A stretch of DNA of 64,000 nt, taken from Paracoccus fistulariae (GTDB lineage: Bacteria; Pseudomonadota; Alphaproteobacteria; Rhodobacterales; Rhodobacteraceae). The notes under the pieces are model-generated. The model worked only from the letters and a program-made list of their open reading frames with translations. It had not been told where the DNA came from and did no database searches. Each line of letters begins with the position of its first letter. Within the stretch, counting starts at the first letter, position 1. Made by a program: the position numbers and the translations under genes. The stretch is taken from positions 1,364,001 to 1,428,000 of the forward strand of contig NZ_CP067136.1 in assembly GCF_028553785.1 (NCBI RefSeq). Reading direction: 5' to 3'. Positions 1 through 9,040 of this stretch are shown one piece after another.

Positions 1-1
1 G

Positions 2-1132
2 GCGGTGTTCTTTCCCGAGGATCGCGGCCCGATGATGATCGGCGAAGAGGCCGTGGCCGCCCTGATCGCACGGGATGAGGGACGCTTCATGCGGGCGTTG
101 AAAAGCATCCTCGGCACCACGCTGTTTCACGAAAGCCGCTTGATCGCGGGCAAGCGGCGCACGATGGCCCAGATCGTGACCCAGTTTCTGATCTCCGTCA
201 AAACCAATGCTGAACAGACCACCGGATATCGCTTCTCTGCGGTGCTGTCGGGGCGGCCCGTGCATTTCCATTCCGCCGATCCAACCCGCGATCAGAAGGC
301 GCAAGAGGATCTGCGCCACTGCTATCATCAGGCGGGCTTCGACCGGGTCGATTTCCTTTATGAGCCAGAGGCCGCCGCCCTTGCCAGCCATGCGCCGGGC
401 CAGGGTGGCCAGTTGGGGCTGATCGTCGATATCGGCGGCGGCACATCAGATTTCACGCTGTTTCGCAGCCGGGGCGACAGGGTCGATATCCTGTCCAGCC
501 ACGGCATCCGGCTGGGTGGGACGGATTTCGATCATGCCATCTCGCTTAGCCATGTCATGCCGCTGCTGGGTCAGGGCGGAGAATTGCGCCGCAGCATGGG
601 TCAGGGCCTGCTGCCGGTGCCGAATGCGCTGTATTCGGAACTGGCGAACTGGGCCAAGATCCCGTTTCTCTATACCCGCGACACCTTGCGCAGGATCGAG
701 GATATGCAGCGCCACGCGGTTGAGCCCGAAAAGATCGGCAGGCTGCATCACGTGATCGAGGAAGAGCTGGGCCATCAGCTGGCCTTCGCCGTCGAAAAGG
801 GCAAGATCGCCGCCAACGGTCCGGCACAAGAGGCCGCGATCCGGCTTGACTTCATCCAGCGCGATCTTGACGCGCCCATCACCGCGCGATCCATGGACGC
901 GGCGCTGGCCGATTTCCGCGCCCGGCTGGGTCAGGCGATCGAGGAGACGCTGACGGCTGCCGACATCCGCCCGGATCAGATCGACGCCGCCGTGCTGGTC
1001 GGGGGCTCCAGCCTGATGAACATGGTCGCAGCCGAGGTGCAGGACCGATGCCCCGCCGCGCAGTTGCGATATTCCGACGCCTTTACCGCCGTCGTGGACG
1101 GGCTGGCGCTGGCCACGCAAGGGCGGAGCTGA
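2..1132 (+). CDS. Hsp70 family protein, YegD-like (5' end outside window)
   Basis: Actin-fold ATPase of the Hsp70 superfamily, probably a YegD-type chaperone-like protein without the peptide-binding domain. The visible 376 or so codons start inside the gene. They open with a PEDR segment that in YegD proteins lies well after the N-terminal phosphate-1 loop, so the true start is upstream of the window. Visible motifs are EPEAAA (about residue 120), the phosphate-2 motif DIGGGTSDFT (about 142-151) and the adenosine motif VLVGGSS near the C-terminus. The reading frame is open to the window edge, and the GTG at position 5 is not a credible start. It ends 73 bp before the phospholipase D gene and may be co-transcribed with it. 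Superfamily assignment is firm; the cellular role is unknown. Confidence 0.85.
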   Translation, partial: AVFFPEDRGPMMIGEEAVAALIARDEGRFMRALKSILGTTLFHESRLIAGKRRTMAQIVTQFLISVKTNAEQTTGYRFSAVLSGRPVHFHSADPTRDQKAQEDLRHCYHQAGFDRVDFLYEPEAAALASHAPGQGGQLGLIVDIGGGTSDFTLFRSRGDRVDILSSHGIRLGGTDFDHAISLSHVMPLLGQGGELRRSMGQGLLPVPNALYSELANWAKIPFLYTRDTLRRIEDMQRHAVEPEKIGRLHHVIEEELGHQLAFAVEKGKIAANGPAQEAAIRLDFIQRDLDAPITARSMDAALADFRARLGQAIEETLTAADIRPDQIDAAVLVGGSSLMNMVAAEVQDRCPAAQLRYSDAFTAVVDGLALATQGRS

Positions 1133-1205
1133 ACGGAAAAGGCAACCAATACAGCCACACCGCGTTGGGCAAGGGGCGACACCTTATCATCACGAGACGG
1201 AATTC

Positions 1206-2717
1206 ATGACGGATCTGACTTTCCAACCCGGTCGAAACTGCTGGCGCGTTGCACATGCCGACCGGTTTTCTGTCATCGTGGACGGCAAGGATTATTTCCG
1301 TACCTTGCGTGAATCGCTGCTGAAGGCGCGGCGCTTCGTCATTCTGGTCGGCTGGGATTTCGACTTCGAGATCGAGATGCTGCCCGGCGAAAGCGATGAT
1401 GAGGGCAATGCGCCCGATGGCTTTCCCAATGCCATCGGACCATTTTTTGACGCGCTGGTGACGCGGCGCGAGGGGCTGGACATCTATCTGCTGAAATGGA
1501 GCGGCGGCGCCCTGATCGCCCCGGCCCGCACCGTGCCCACGATCCAGATCAAGCTGATGTCGCCCGATCAGCTTCATCTGGGATTTGACGGTCGCCACCC
1601 CATCGGCGCCTGCCACCATCAGAAAATCGTGGTGATCGACGATTCACTGGCCTTTTGCGGCGGGATCGACGTGACCGAAGGCCGTTGGGACACTCGCGCG
1701 CATGGATCCTACAACCCCTTGCGCGTCAAGAAGGATGGCGAGGTTGCCCAGCCCTGGCATGACAGCACGACGCTGATGTCGGGCGATGCGGCCTCGGCCC
1801 TCAGCGAGCTGTGCCGAAGCCGCTGGCAGCGCGCCATGGATGAACCGATTGGCGAGGAATTCTCGCCCGGTCACGATATCTGGCCCAAGGGGATCGAGCC
1901 CGATTTCACCGATATCGAGGTCGCCATCGCCCGCACCGCACCGCCCGAGCGTCATCACGAGGCGGTCAATGAGATCGAGACGCTTTATCTGGACAGCATC
2001 GCCGCTGCGACGGACTGCATCTATCTGGAATCGCAATATTTCGCCGCCGATGGTATCGCGGATGCGATTCGCGCGCGCCTGCAGGAGCCCGATGGGCCAG
2101 AGGTGGTCATCATCAATCCCAATGCCGCGCAGGGCATGGTCGAGGATGAGGCCATGCATGTCACCCGCAGCCGCCTGATCGAGGATCTGGAAGCCCATGA
2201 CCCGCATGGCCGCTTTACCATCCTCTATCCCGTGAATGAGACGGGACAGGATATCTATGTCCATTCCAAGACCAGCATCATCGACGACGCGTTTCTGCGC
2301 ATCGGGTCCAGCAATATCGACCGCCGCTCGATGGGGTTCGATACGGAAAGCGATGTCGCGCTGATCGCCCGGCGCGATCAGCACAGGCAGCGCATTACCG
2401 AGATCCGCAACGGGCTGCTGGCCGAACATCTGGCCGTGTCGCCGGAACAGGTGGTCAGCGCCATCGACAGCCATGGCAGCGTGATCGGCGCCATCAGGGC
2501 GCTGAACGACCGGCAAGGCCGGGGTTTGCGCCCGATCACCCCGCGCAAGGAAACCATGCTGGGCAAGTTCCTGTCAGATACACGCCTGTTCGACCCTCGC
2601 TATCGCAGCAGCGCGCAGGCAAGGATCGGGATCACCTCTCGTCACGTGGTCTATGGTGCGGTGGCGCTGGCGGCGGGTGTGATGCTGTGGCGGCGCTATC
2701 GCCGCAAGCGCGACTGA
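1206..2717 (+). CDS. Phospholipase D / cardiolipin synthase family protein
   Basis: A 503-residue phospholipase D superfamily enzyme with two HxKxxxxD catalytic motifs, one at H138/K140/D145 and one at H353/K355/D360. These would act together in phosphodiester hydrolysis or transphosphatidylation. The second motif is followed by GSSN, also typical of the family. The last 26 residues form a hydrophobic stretch (about 478-494) capped by RRYRRKR. This suggests a C-terminal membrane anchor with its basic tail in the cytoplasm. No signal peptide is seen. It could be a phospholipase D or a cardiolipin synthase-like enzyme; the substrate cannot be told from sequence. Its 3' end is only 12 bp from the convergent aldolase gene, and no clear terminator lies between them. 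Confidence 0.85.
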   Translation: MTDLTFQPGRNCWRVAHADRFSVIVDGKDYFRTLRESLLKARRFVILVGWDFDFEIEMLPGESDDEGNAPDGFPNAIGPFFDALVTRREGLDIYLLKWSGGALIAPARTVPTIQIKLMSPDQLHLGFDGRHPIGACHHQKIVVIDDSLAFCGGIDVTEGRWDTRAHGSYNPLRVKKDGEVAQPWHDSTTLMSGDAASALSELCRSRWQRAMDEPIGEEFSPGHDIWPKGIEPDFTDIEVAIARTAPPERHHEAVNEIETLYLDSIAAATDCIYLESQYFAADGIADAIRARLQEPDGPEVVIINPNAAQGMVEDEAMHVTRSRLIEDLEAHDPHGRFTILYPVNETGQDIYVHSKTSIIDDAFLRIGSSNIDRRSMGFDTESDVALIARRDQHRQRITEIRNGLLAEHLAVSPEQVVSAIDSHGSVIGAIRALNDRQGRGLRPITPRKETMLGKFLSDTRLFDPRYRSSAQARIGITSRHVVYGAVALAAGVMLWRRYRRKRD

Positions 2718-2729
2718 CCGCCGGTCGCA

Positions 2730-3767
2730 TCATCCATAGCTGCGCGCCATGGCCGACAGCGGCAGCGGACGGATCTTGTCGGCGTGGCCTGCGGTGCCAA
2801 AAGCCTCAAAGCGGGCCTTGCAGACCTCTGCCATCATCTCCATCGCCGGTTTCAGATATTTGCGCGGATCGAACTCCGCCGGATCGCGGACCAGAGTGCG
2901 CCGGATCGCGGCGGTCATGGCCAGCCGGTTGTCGGTGTCGATATTCACCTTGCGCACGCCCGACCTGATGCCGCGCTGGATCTCTTCGACGGGGACGCCC
3001 CATGTCGGGCGGATATCGCCGCCATGGCTGTTGATGATCGCCTGCAAATCCTCGGGCACGGAAGAGGATCCATGCATCACCAGATGGGTGTCGGGGATCC
3101 GGGCGTGGATCGCCTCGATCACATGCATGGCCAGGATATCGCCATCGGGTTTGCGACTGAATTTATAGGCGCCGTGGCTTGTGCCCATCGCCACCGCCAG
3201 CGCATCCACCCCGGTATCGGCGACAAAGCGCGCGGCCTCGTCCGGGTCGGTCAGCAGCTGATGCTCGGCCAGCTTTTCGGTCGCGCCGTGGCCGTCCTCC
3301 TGATCGCCCATTCCGGTTTCCAGACTGCCCAGCACGCCCAGTTCCCCCTCGACCGAGACGCCGCAGGCATGGGCCATCCCGACCACCTGCGCGGTGATAT
3401 CGCGGTTATAGGCATAATCGGCGGGCGTCGTGCCATCGGCTTTCAGGCTGCCATCCATCATCACGCTGGTAAAACCGTTCTGAATGGCGGTGGCGCAGGT
3501 CGCCAGCCCGTTGCCATGATCCAGATGCATGCAGACCGGAATATCGGGAAAGGCCCGCGCAAAGCCCGAAATCAGCCCCGCCAGCACCAGATCATTGGCA
3601 TAGGCGCGCGCGCCCCGGCTGGCTTGCAGGATCACCGGCGAATGCGTCGCCTGCGCGGCTGTCATCACGGCCAGCCCCTGCTCCATATTGTTGATATTGA
3701 AGGCGGGCACGGCATAGCTGTTCTCGGCCGCGTGGTCGAGAGGCTGGCGCAGCGTGATCATGGCCAT
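2730..3767 (-). CDS. fba: Class II fructose-bisphosphate / sedoheptulose-bisphosphate aldolase
   Basis: A 345-residue class II (zinc) aldolase of the Calvin-cycle (CbbA-like) subtype. It carries the HLDHG motif at 81-85, whose His and Asp serve metal binding and catalysis, and a VEGELG segment further on. Family members join dihydroxyacetone phosphate to glyceraldehyde-3-phosphate, and many also accept erythrose-4-phosphate to make sedoheptulose-1,7-bisphosphate. It is the last gene of eryR-tpiA-rpiB-fbp-fba and starts 3 bp after fbp. The surrounding genes deliver erythrose-4-phosphate and triose phosphate, so a sedoheptulose-bisphosphate role is plausible (inference). No RuBisCO or phosphoribulokinase gene is nearby, so the Calvin-cycle subtype need not mean CO2 fixation. 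Confidence 0.92.
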   Translation of the reverse strand: MAMITLRQPLDHAAENSYAVPAFNINNMEQGLAVMTAAQATHSPVILQASRGARAYANDLVLAGLISGFARAFPDIPVCMHLDHGNGLATCATAIQNGFTSVMMDGSLKADGTTPADYAYNRDITAQVVGMAHACGVSVEGELGVLGSLETGMGDQEDGHGATEKLAEHQLLTDPDEAARFVADTGVDALAVAMGTSHGAYKFSRKPDGDILAMHVIEAIHARIPDTHLVMHGSSSVPEDLQAIINSHGGDIRPTWGVPVEEIQRGIRSGVRKVNIDTDNRLAMTAAIRRTLVRDPAEFDPRKYLKPAMEMMAEVCKARFEAFGTAGHADKIRPLPLSAMARSYG

Positions 3768-3770
3768 GGG

Positions 3771-4751
3771 TTAGGATCCTTTGTCAGCAGAGAGATAGCG
3801 CAGGATGTTTTCGACCTCGTCCCGCGCACCAAAGATAAGGGGCGACATCTGATGCAGGCCGCCCGGCGCGATATCCAGAACAGGCGTGGAGCCATCGGTG
3901 GCGATGCCGCCCGCCTGTTCGATCAGAAAAGCCATCGGCGCGCATTCATACAGCAGGCGCAGGCGGCCATTCTCATATCCCGGCCGACTGTCGGCGGGAT
4001 ACAGGAAAACACCCCCCTGCAGCAGGATCCGGTGCAGATCGCCCACGGCGGCGGCCAGCCAGCGCATGTTCGGATCGCGCTGAAACGGGCCATCCCTGCC
4101 CGCCAGAAGATCGTGCAGCCAATCCTGCAGGCCCTGCGCCCAGAACCGCTGGTTCGAGGCGTTATAGGCAAAGACCGATGCCGTCGGCTGCAGCGTCACA
4201 TCCTCGCGGATCAGCCGAAAATCCCCGGCCTCGGCATCATAGGTGGCAATCGTCACGCCATCACCCAGCGAATAGCCGAAATCCAGCGAGTGCCCGAAAG
4301 AGGCATAGCCCGCCGCGACAATCGCCCGACCCGTGCGCATGAAGCCCTCGGGCGCGGCGGGCAGGATGCTGAACAGCATGCCCAGGGGCGCGCCGATCCC
4401 GATGCTGCCAGAGCCGTCGATCGGGTCCATCGCCACATCATAGGCGCCATCGGGGTTCAGGTGGACGACCTGCTCCATCTCTTCGGACAGGACCTGCCGC
4501 ACGCCGGCCTTGCGCAGGGCGGCGACGACGTGGTGATGGGCGGCGACATCCAGCGCCTTTTGCTTATCGCCGCTGTCATTGACGCCGACGATGGCATCGG
4601 GGTCGCTGTGCAACCGCCCCGCTGCCAGCCGTTGGGCCAGATCGGGCATCGCACCGGCCATCGCCAGAACAATGGATGCCGGGCCATCGCCGGTCAGCAG
4701 ATCACGCAGCAGGGCGCCTTTGGCCGGACCATCGGCGGGCAGCTTCAGCAT
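3771..4751 (-). CDS. fbp: Class I fructose-1,6-bisphosphatase (possible sedoheptulose-1,7-bisphosphatase)
   Basis: A 326-residue class I FBPase. It shows the metal-binding acidic segment SEE at 89-91, the signature DPIDGS at 109-114, and the C-terminal RLRLLYECAP motif of the family. It removes the C1 phosphate of fructose-1,6-bisphosphate, and several bacterial class I enzymes also take sedoheptulose-1,7-bisphosphate. It sits between rpiB and fba with 3-bp gaps on both sides, so the genes are almost certainly co-transcribed and translationally coupled. Next to an erythrose-4-phosphate-producing pathway and an aldolase, it would pull the condensation product towards sedoheptulose-7-phosphate (inference). 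Standard length for the family. Confidence 0.92.
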   Translation of the reverse strand: MLKLPADGPAKGALLRDLLTGDGPASIVLAMAGAMPDLAQRLAAGRLHSDPDAIVGVNDSGDKQKALDVAAHHHVVAALRKAGVRQVLSEEMEQVVHLNPDGAYDVAMDPIDGSGSIGIGAPLGMLFSILPAAPEGFMRTGRAIVAAGYASFGHSLDFGYSLGDGVTIATYDAEAGDFRLIREDVTLQPTASVFAYNASNQRFWAQGLQDWLHDLLAGRDGPFQRDPNMRWLAAAVGDLHRILLQGGVFLYPADSRPGYENGRLRLLYECAPMAFLIEQAGGIATDGSTPVLDIAPGGLHQMSPLIFGARDEVENILRYLSADKGS

Positions 4752-4754
4752 GGC

Positions 4755-5216
4755 TCAGCCCTTGTTATATTTGGCATCGACCTGATCGATGGCATTCACA
4801 TTGCCTGCCGACCGGCCTGCGGCGTCGAAATTCATCGTCTCGGCCAGCCAGGCATCGGCGATGGCCTTGGCCAGTTCGGACCCGATGACGCGCGCGCCCA
4901 TGGTGATGATCTGCGCATTGTTCGACAGCGCCGCGCGTTCCGCCGAATAGGTGTCATGGGTCAGCGCCGCGCGAATGCCCGGCACCTTGTTGGCCGAGAT
5001 GCAGACCCCGATCCCGGTGCCGCAGACCAGAATGGCACGGTCATAGGTGCCTGCCAGAACCTCGGATGCGACGCGGTCCGACAGATCGGCATAGAACGCA
5101 TCCGGACCGGCATCGGTGCGGCTGATCTCGGCCACGTCATGCTTGTCCTTCAGATGATCGGCCAGAACCTTGGCCAGACCTTCGCCCGCGCTGTCGCCTG
5201 CAATTGCCAGTTTCAT
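4755..5216 (-). CDS. rpiB: RpiB/LacAB-type sugar-phosphate isomerase, EryI-like
   Basis: A 153-residue RpiB family isomerase with the diagnostic [14 protein letters not shown] segment carrying the catalytic cysteine. In Brucella the ery-linked RpiB (EryI) converts D-erythrulose-4-phosphate to D-erythrose-4-phosphate; the same role is inferred here from the tpiA-rpiB-eryABC context. The start at 5216 is chosen because the protein then begins [13 protein letters not shown], the usual RpiB N-terminus, and AAGGAG lies at good spacing in front of it. An in-frame upstream start at 5246 would overlap tpiA and lacks such support. It lies 11 bp after tpiA and 3 bp before fbp. Confidence 0.93.
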   Translation of the reverse strand: MKLAIAGDSAGEGLAKVLADHLKDKHDVAEISRTDAGPDAFYADLSDRVASEVLAGTYDRAILVCGTGIGVCISANKVPGIRAALTHDTYSAERAALSNNAQIITMGARVIGSELAKAIADAWLAETMNFDAAGRSAGNVNAIDQVDAKYNKG

Positions 5217-5227
5217 ATCATTCTCCT

Positions 5228-5989
5228 TCAGATCTTCGCGGCGCATTTCGCCAGAATGTTAAGATACCCCTCCACCTGCCAGGCCGAGCGGCCGATGAAC
5301 AACCCGTCGATATGCGGGCATTGGATCAGCTCTTCGCAATTCCCGGGATTGACCGAGCCGCCATAGAGGCAGGGGATCTTGCGGCCCAGAACCTCTTGCG
5401 CGACCTGGATGATCTCGCGCTGGCGATCATCGGCGTAATCCGAGGTGGCGGGAATCCCGTTCACGCCAATCGCCCAGACCGGCTCATAGGCCAGCAGGAT
5501 GGGCGCGGATTTCTGATCCTCGCGCAGCTTGCCAAGCGCGCCGCGCACCTGCGCTGCCAGCACCTCTTGCGCGCGACCGGATTCGCGCTCGGCCAGGGTT
5601 TCGCCGATGCAGATCAGCGGGATCAGCCCGTGGCGCACGGCGGCTTCGGTCTTGAGGCCGACCGTCTCATCGGTTTCACCGAAATATTCGCGCCGTTCCG
5701 AATGGCCCAGTTCGACGATATCCAAGTGGCAATCCGTCAGCATGGCCGGGCTGATTTCGCCGGTCCAGGCACCGGCATCGTCCCAATGCATGTTCTGCGC
5801 CCCGACCTTGACCGAGGTTTCGGCCAATATCTGTTTCACCTGCCGGACAGCGGTAAAGGGCGGGATCACGAAACGCTGGATACGCGGATCGCGTGCCGCA
5901 TCTGCAGCGGCCAGCGCGGTCGCAAATTCCTGCGCTTCGGCCAGCGTCTTGTTCATCTTCCAACTGGTTCCGATCCAGATATCGGGCAT
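5228..5989 (-). CDS. tpiA: Triose-phosphate isomerase paralogue, EryH/TpiA2-like
   Basis: A 253-residue triose-phosphate isomerase family protein. It has the substrate-loop lysine in GTSWKMNK, the catalytic His in ELGHSERR and the catalytic Glu in AYEPVWAIG. Brucella and Sinorhizobium carry such a second TpiA in the erythritol locus, where it isomerises L-3-tetrulose-4-phosphate (L-erythrulose-1-phosphate). The same role is inferred here. The start at 5989 ([10 protein letters not shown]) has an AAGGA ribosome-binding site located inside the end of eryR, only 4 bp away, so the two genes are coupled. A TTG at 6007 is a weaker alternative. Ordinary triose isomerase activity cannot be excluded from sequence. 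Confidence 0.92.
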   Translation of the reverse strand: MPDIWIGTSWKMNKTLAEAQEFATALAAADAARDPRIQRFVIPPFTAVRQVKQILAETSVKVGAQNMHWDDAGAWTGEISPAMLTDCHLDIVELGHSERREYFGETDETVGLKTEAAVRHGLIPLICIGETLAERESGRAQEVLAAQVRGALGKLREDQKSAPILLAYEPVWAIGVNGIPATSDYADDRQREIIQVAQEVLGRKIPCLYGGSVNPGNCEELIQCPHIDGLFIGRSAWQVEGYLNILAKCAAKI

Positions 5990-5993
5990 GTTC

Positions 5994-6758
5994 TTAATCC
6001 TTGGCAATGGTCAGCCGCCGCCCTGCCCGCCGCATCGCGGCACTGACATCGGGGCCGGGTTCGGCATCGGTGATCACGGTTTCGAACTGGCTCAGATCGG
6101 CCAGCAGGTTCAGGGCAGAGCGGCCGAAACGCTGATGGTTGACCAGCAGAACCGAGCGGTTTGCCGCCGCCATCATCGCCTGCTTGGCCCGCACCACCGC
6201 ATCATCCATGTGAAAGGCCTGCATGCCCGACACGGCGGGGGTCGAGATGAAGGCCAGATCGGCGCGCAGCCGTGACAGGGCCTGTTCGGTGACGACACCG
6301 AAAAAGCCGTTGAATTTCGGACTATAGCTGCCGCCAAGCGCGATCAGCGTGATCCGGGGCGCGTCTTTCAGCCGGTCGACCACCGCAAGATTGTTGGTAA
6401 TCACCGTCAAGGGCGGCTTCTCCGCCAGCCGCGTACCCAGAAGCGCCGCCATGGACCCGTCATTGACCATCACCGTCATCCCCGGCTCGACCAGGGCCAG
6501 CGCGGCGCGGGCCATGCGGGCCTTGGCATCGCCATCCTGCAACTCGCGGATGCGGAAATCGCTTTCGAACTGCGTCCCGGCCTCGATGGTGGCGCCGCCC
6601 CGCACCTTCCGCAGCAGGCCGGTCTGTTCCAGATCGTCCAGATCGCGATGGATGGTCATCTTGGAAACCGCAAAACGCTCGGCCAGATCGTCCAGATCGA
6701 CCGCCCGCGCCTCGACCAGCGCGTCCATGATGGCCTGCCTGCGCTCTTCGCGTTTCAC
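5994..6758 (-). CDS. eryR: DeoR/GlpR-family transcriptional regulator, EryR-like
   Basis: A 254-residue DeoR family regulator. An N-terminal helix-turn-helix (about 3-58, containing the family motif region VSKMTIHRDLDDLEQTGLLRK) precedes a C-terminal phosphosugar-sensing domain with the ISD/NDGS-like segment and the ITNN motif. It starts with GTG at 6758 behind GGAG. It is the first gene of eryR-tpiA-rpiB-fbp-fba and faces the divergent transketolase gene. The shared intergenic region holds several TTGTGAT heptamers that are its likely operators. In S. meliloti and Brucella a DeoR-type gene sits in front of tpiA-rpiB in the erythritol locus, so it probably responds to a tetrose or tetrulose phosphate (inference). 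Confidence 0.88.
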   Translation of the reverse strand: MKREERRQAIMDALVEARAVDLDDLAERFAVSKMTIHRDLDDLEQTGLLRKVRGGATIEAGTQFESDFRIRELQDGDAKARMARAALALVEPGMTVMVNDGSMAALLGTRLAEKPPLTVITNNLAVVDRLKDAPRITLIALGGSYSPKFNGFFGVVTEQALSRLRADLAFISTPAVSGMQAFHMDDAVVRAKQAMMAAANRSVLLVNHQRFGRSALNLLADLSQFETVITDAEPGPDVSAAMRRAGRRLTIAKD

Positions 6759-6807
6759 GACTCACTCTCCGGTAAGGAACATCGGCAACTTAACACCAGT
6801 TTTCATT

Positions 6808-6863
6808 ATCACAACATATATTTTGTGATTTTGTGATTTTATCTTGTGATCTCTGGTTGTGGT
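6808..6863. promoter_or_regulatory. Array of TTGTGAT operator-like heptamers between eryR and tkt
   Basis: A perfect 7-bp inverted repeat, ATCACAA (6808-6814) and TTGTGAT (6823-6829), is separated by 8 AT-rich bases. It is followed by direct copies of TTGTGAT at 6831-6837 and 6844-6850 and a one-mismatch copy TTGTGGT at 6857-6863. The copies step by 8, 13 and 13 bp. Repeated heptamers on one face of a divergent promoter are typical of DeoR-family operators, so EryR is the likely ligand (inference). This is the most AT-rich stretch between the two genes, so the promoters probably lie here too. Confidence 0.6.
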
Positions 6864-6908
6864 TTTCCGCAGGACGCAGTATCCGGGGGCAAACCCGGAG
6901 GACCGCAT

Positions 6909-8939
6909 ATGCCCCTAGATTCGCCCAAAGACCCGAAGATCGCCGAAAAGGCAGCCCTCGACCCCGAAAACTTCGCCCTGGCCAATGCCATTCGCGCGCT
7001 GTCGATCGACGCGGTGAACGCGGCGAATTCGGGCCATCCGGGCGCGCCGATGGGCATGGCCGACGCGGCTGCCGTGCTGTTTGGCAAGCATCTGAAATTC
7101 GACGCCAAGAACCCCGACTGGCCGGATCGCGACCGTTTTGTGCTGTCCAATGGCCACGCCTCGATGCTGCTTTACAGCGTGCTGCACCTGACCGGCTATG
7201 AGGACATGACGCTGGAGCAGGTCAGGAATTTCCGGCAATGGGGCTCGATCACGGCGGGTCACCCCGAATATGGCCATGCCAAGGGGATCGAGACCACCAC
7301 CGGCCCGCTGGGTCAGGGTCTGGCCACGGCGGTCGGCATGGCGCTTGCGGAAAAGCGGCTGGCGCAGGAATTCGGCGATGATGTGGTCGATCACCGCACC
7401 TATGTGTTCGTCGGCGACGGCTGCCTGCAGGAAGGCATCGGGCAAGAGGCGGCAAGCCTTGCGGGCCATCTGGGTCTGGGCAAGATGATCGTGCTGTATG
7501 ACGACAACTCGATCACCATCGACGGCCCCACCTCGGTCAGCTTCTCGGAAGATATTCCGGCTCGCTTCCGCGCGCTTGGCTGGCATGTCCAGTCCTGCGA
7601 CGGCCATGACGGCAAGGCGCTGGATCAGGCCATTGCAGCCGCCAAGGCGGAAACCGACAAGCCCTCGCTGATCGCGATGAAGACGGTGATCGGCTTCGGC
7701 TCGCCCAACAAGGCGGGGACCTATTCGGTGCACGGCTCGCCCCTGGGCAAGGACGAGGCCGCCCTGACGAGAGAGGCGATTGGCTGGACCCACGCCCCCT
7801 TCGACATCCCCGAAGAACTGCTGGCGAAATGGCGCGCCATCGGCCAGCGCGGCCAGGAAGAGCGCGAGGCCTGGGAACAGCGTTTCGCCGCAAAGCCCGC
7901 CGATGAACGGGCAGAGTTCGAACGCCGTCTGGCCCGCCGTCTGCCGGGCGATTACGATGCGGTCGTCAAGGCCGCGCGCGACAAGCTGTTCGCCGACCCC
8001 AAGAAAGCCGCGACCCGCAAGGCCAGCCAGATGGCGCTGGAGCCGCTGACGGCGGCGCTGCCCGAAATGATCGGCGGTTCTGCCGATCTGACCGGCTCGA
8101 ACCTGACCCGCGTTCCGGCCGTGGACAGCCAGTTCACCCGCGATCAGGCCGGGCGCTATATCGGCTATGGCGTGCGTGAATTCGGCATGGCGGCGGCCAT
8201 GAACGGGATCAGCCTGCATGGCGGTTTTATCCCCTATGGCGGCACGTTCCTGGTATTCTCGGACTATGCGCGCAACGCCATCCGCCTGTCCGCGCTGATG
8301 GGTCTGGGCACGGTCTATGTCATGACCCATGACAGCATCGGCCTGGGCGAAGACGGCCCGACGCACCAGCCCATCGAACATCTGGCCAGCCTGCGCGCGA
8401 TCCCGAACCTGACCGTGCTGCGCCCCGCAGACACGGTCGAGACGCTGGAAGCGTGGGACATCGCCATCCGTAATCGCGAGGTGCCTTCGCTGCTGGCGCT
8501 GTCGCGTCAGGACGTGCCGCAGCTTCGTCTTGAGGCCGGCGACGAGAACCTGACCGCCAAGGGCGCCTATGTGATCCGCCAGTTCGGCGAGGGCCGCGAC
8601 GTGACCCTGATCGCCACCGGCACCGAAGTTGCGCTGGCCGTCGAAGCCGCCGAGGCGCTGCATGCGGACGGTCTGAACGTCGCCGTCGTCTCGATGCCAT
8701 CATGGGAGCTGTTCGACGCCCAGCCCGAGGCTTACCGCGCCGAAACGCTGGGCAACGCCCCGCGCATCGCCGTCGAGGCAGCGGGCAAGTTCGGCTGGAC
8801 CCGCTATGTCGCCAGCGAGGATGACGTGATCGGCATGGACGGCTTCGGCGCCTCGGCCCCGATCGACCGGCTGTATCAGGAATTCGGCATCACCAAGGAC
8901 GCCATCATGGCCCGCGCCAAGGCCCTGACGGGCAAGTAA
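6909..8939 (+). CDS. tkt: Transketolase
   Basis: A 676-residue thiamine-diphosphate transketolase, normal family length. It shows the N-terminal SGHPGAPMG segment, the ThDP/metal-binding [13 protein letters not shown] region, and the pyrimidine-domain stretch beginning about residue 410. It moves two-carbon units between ketose and aldose phosphates in the pentose phosphate pathway. The start at 6909 is chosen because GGAGGA lies 7 bases upstream; an in-frame ATG at 6846 lies inside the operator array. It is divergent from eryR and probably co-regulated with it. It would combine erythrose-4-phosphate or sedoheptulose-7-phosphate from the neighbouring pathway with other sugar phosphates. It could also be the main cellular transketolase. 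Confidence 0.95.
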   Translation: MPLDSPKDPKIAEKAALDPENFALANAIRALSIDAVNAANSGHPGAPMGMADAAAVLFGKHLKFDAKNPDWPDRDRFVLSNGHASMLLYSVLHLTGYEDMTLEQVRNFRQWGSITAGHPEYGHAKGIETTTGPLGQGLATAVGMALAEKRLAQEFGDDVVDHRTYVFVGDGCLQEGIGQEAASLAGHLGLGKMIVLYDDNSITIDGPTSVSFSEDIPARFRALGWHVQSCDGHDGKALDQAIAAAKAETDKPSLIAMKTVIGFGSPNKAGTYSVHGSPLGKDEAALTREAIGWTHAPFDIPEELLAKWRAIGQRGQEEREAWEQRFAAKPADERAEFERRLARRLPGDYDAVVKAARDKLFADPKKAATRKASQMALEPLTAALPEMIGGSADLTGSNLTRVPAVDSQFTRDQAGRYIGYGVREFGMAAAMNGISLHGGFIPYGGTFLVFSDYARNAIRLSALMGLGTVYVMTHDSIGLGEDGPTHQPIEHLASLRAIPNLTVLRPADTVETLEAWDIAIRNREVPSLLALSRQDVPQLRLEAGDENLTAKGAYVIRQFGEGRDVTLIATGTEVALAVEAAEALHADGLNVAVVSMPSWELFDAQPEAYRAETLGNAPRIAVEAAGKFGWTRYVASEDDVIGMDGFGASAPIDRLYQEFGITKDAIMARAKALTGK

Positions 8940-8959
8940 GCGTCCCCCCGCGATTACAG

Positions 8960-8994
8960 AAATGCCCCCTGCGAGGATTTGCGGGGGGCATTTT
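8960..8994. terminator. Intrinsic terminator between tkt and the symporter gene
   Basis: A perfect 10-bp stem, AAATGCCCCC at 8960-8969 and GGGGGCATTT at 8984-8993, encloses a 14-base loop and is followed by T-rich sequence. It lies about 20 bp after the tkt stop. The flanking A and T runs mean it may also stop transcription of the convergent symporter gene. Confidence 0.85.
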
Positions 8995-9040
8995 GCATTT
9001 CGGGATCTGCGCGTTGGACGACAGGGGTATAGCTGCGCCT

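Noticed and set aside
2784..5366. Very long open frame (860 codons) on the plus strand
   Set aside because: It lies opposite fba, fbp and rpiB. The protein is low-complexity (His/Gln/Arg/Gly/Ala rich) without family motifs, the usual antisense artefact of GC-rich codon bias.
6915..8663. 582-codon open frame on the minus strand opposite transketolase
   Set aside because: Same artefact; tkt on the plus strand has all family motifs and a ribosome-binding site.
2730..8939. Calvin-cycle (cbb) operon
   Set aside because: Aldolase of the Calvin subtype, FBPase and transketolase are suggestive, but there is no RuBisCO, phosphoribulokinase or CbbR, and the operon also holds tpiA, rpiB and a DeoR regulator typical of erythritol loci.
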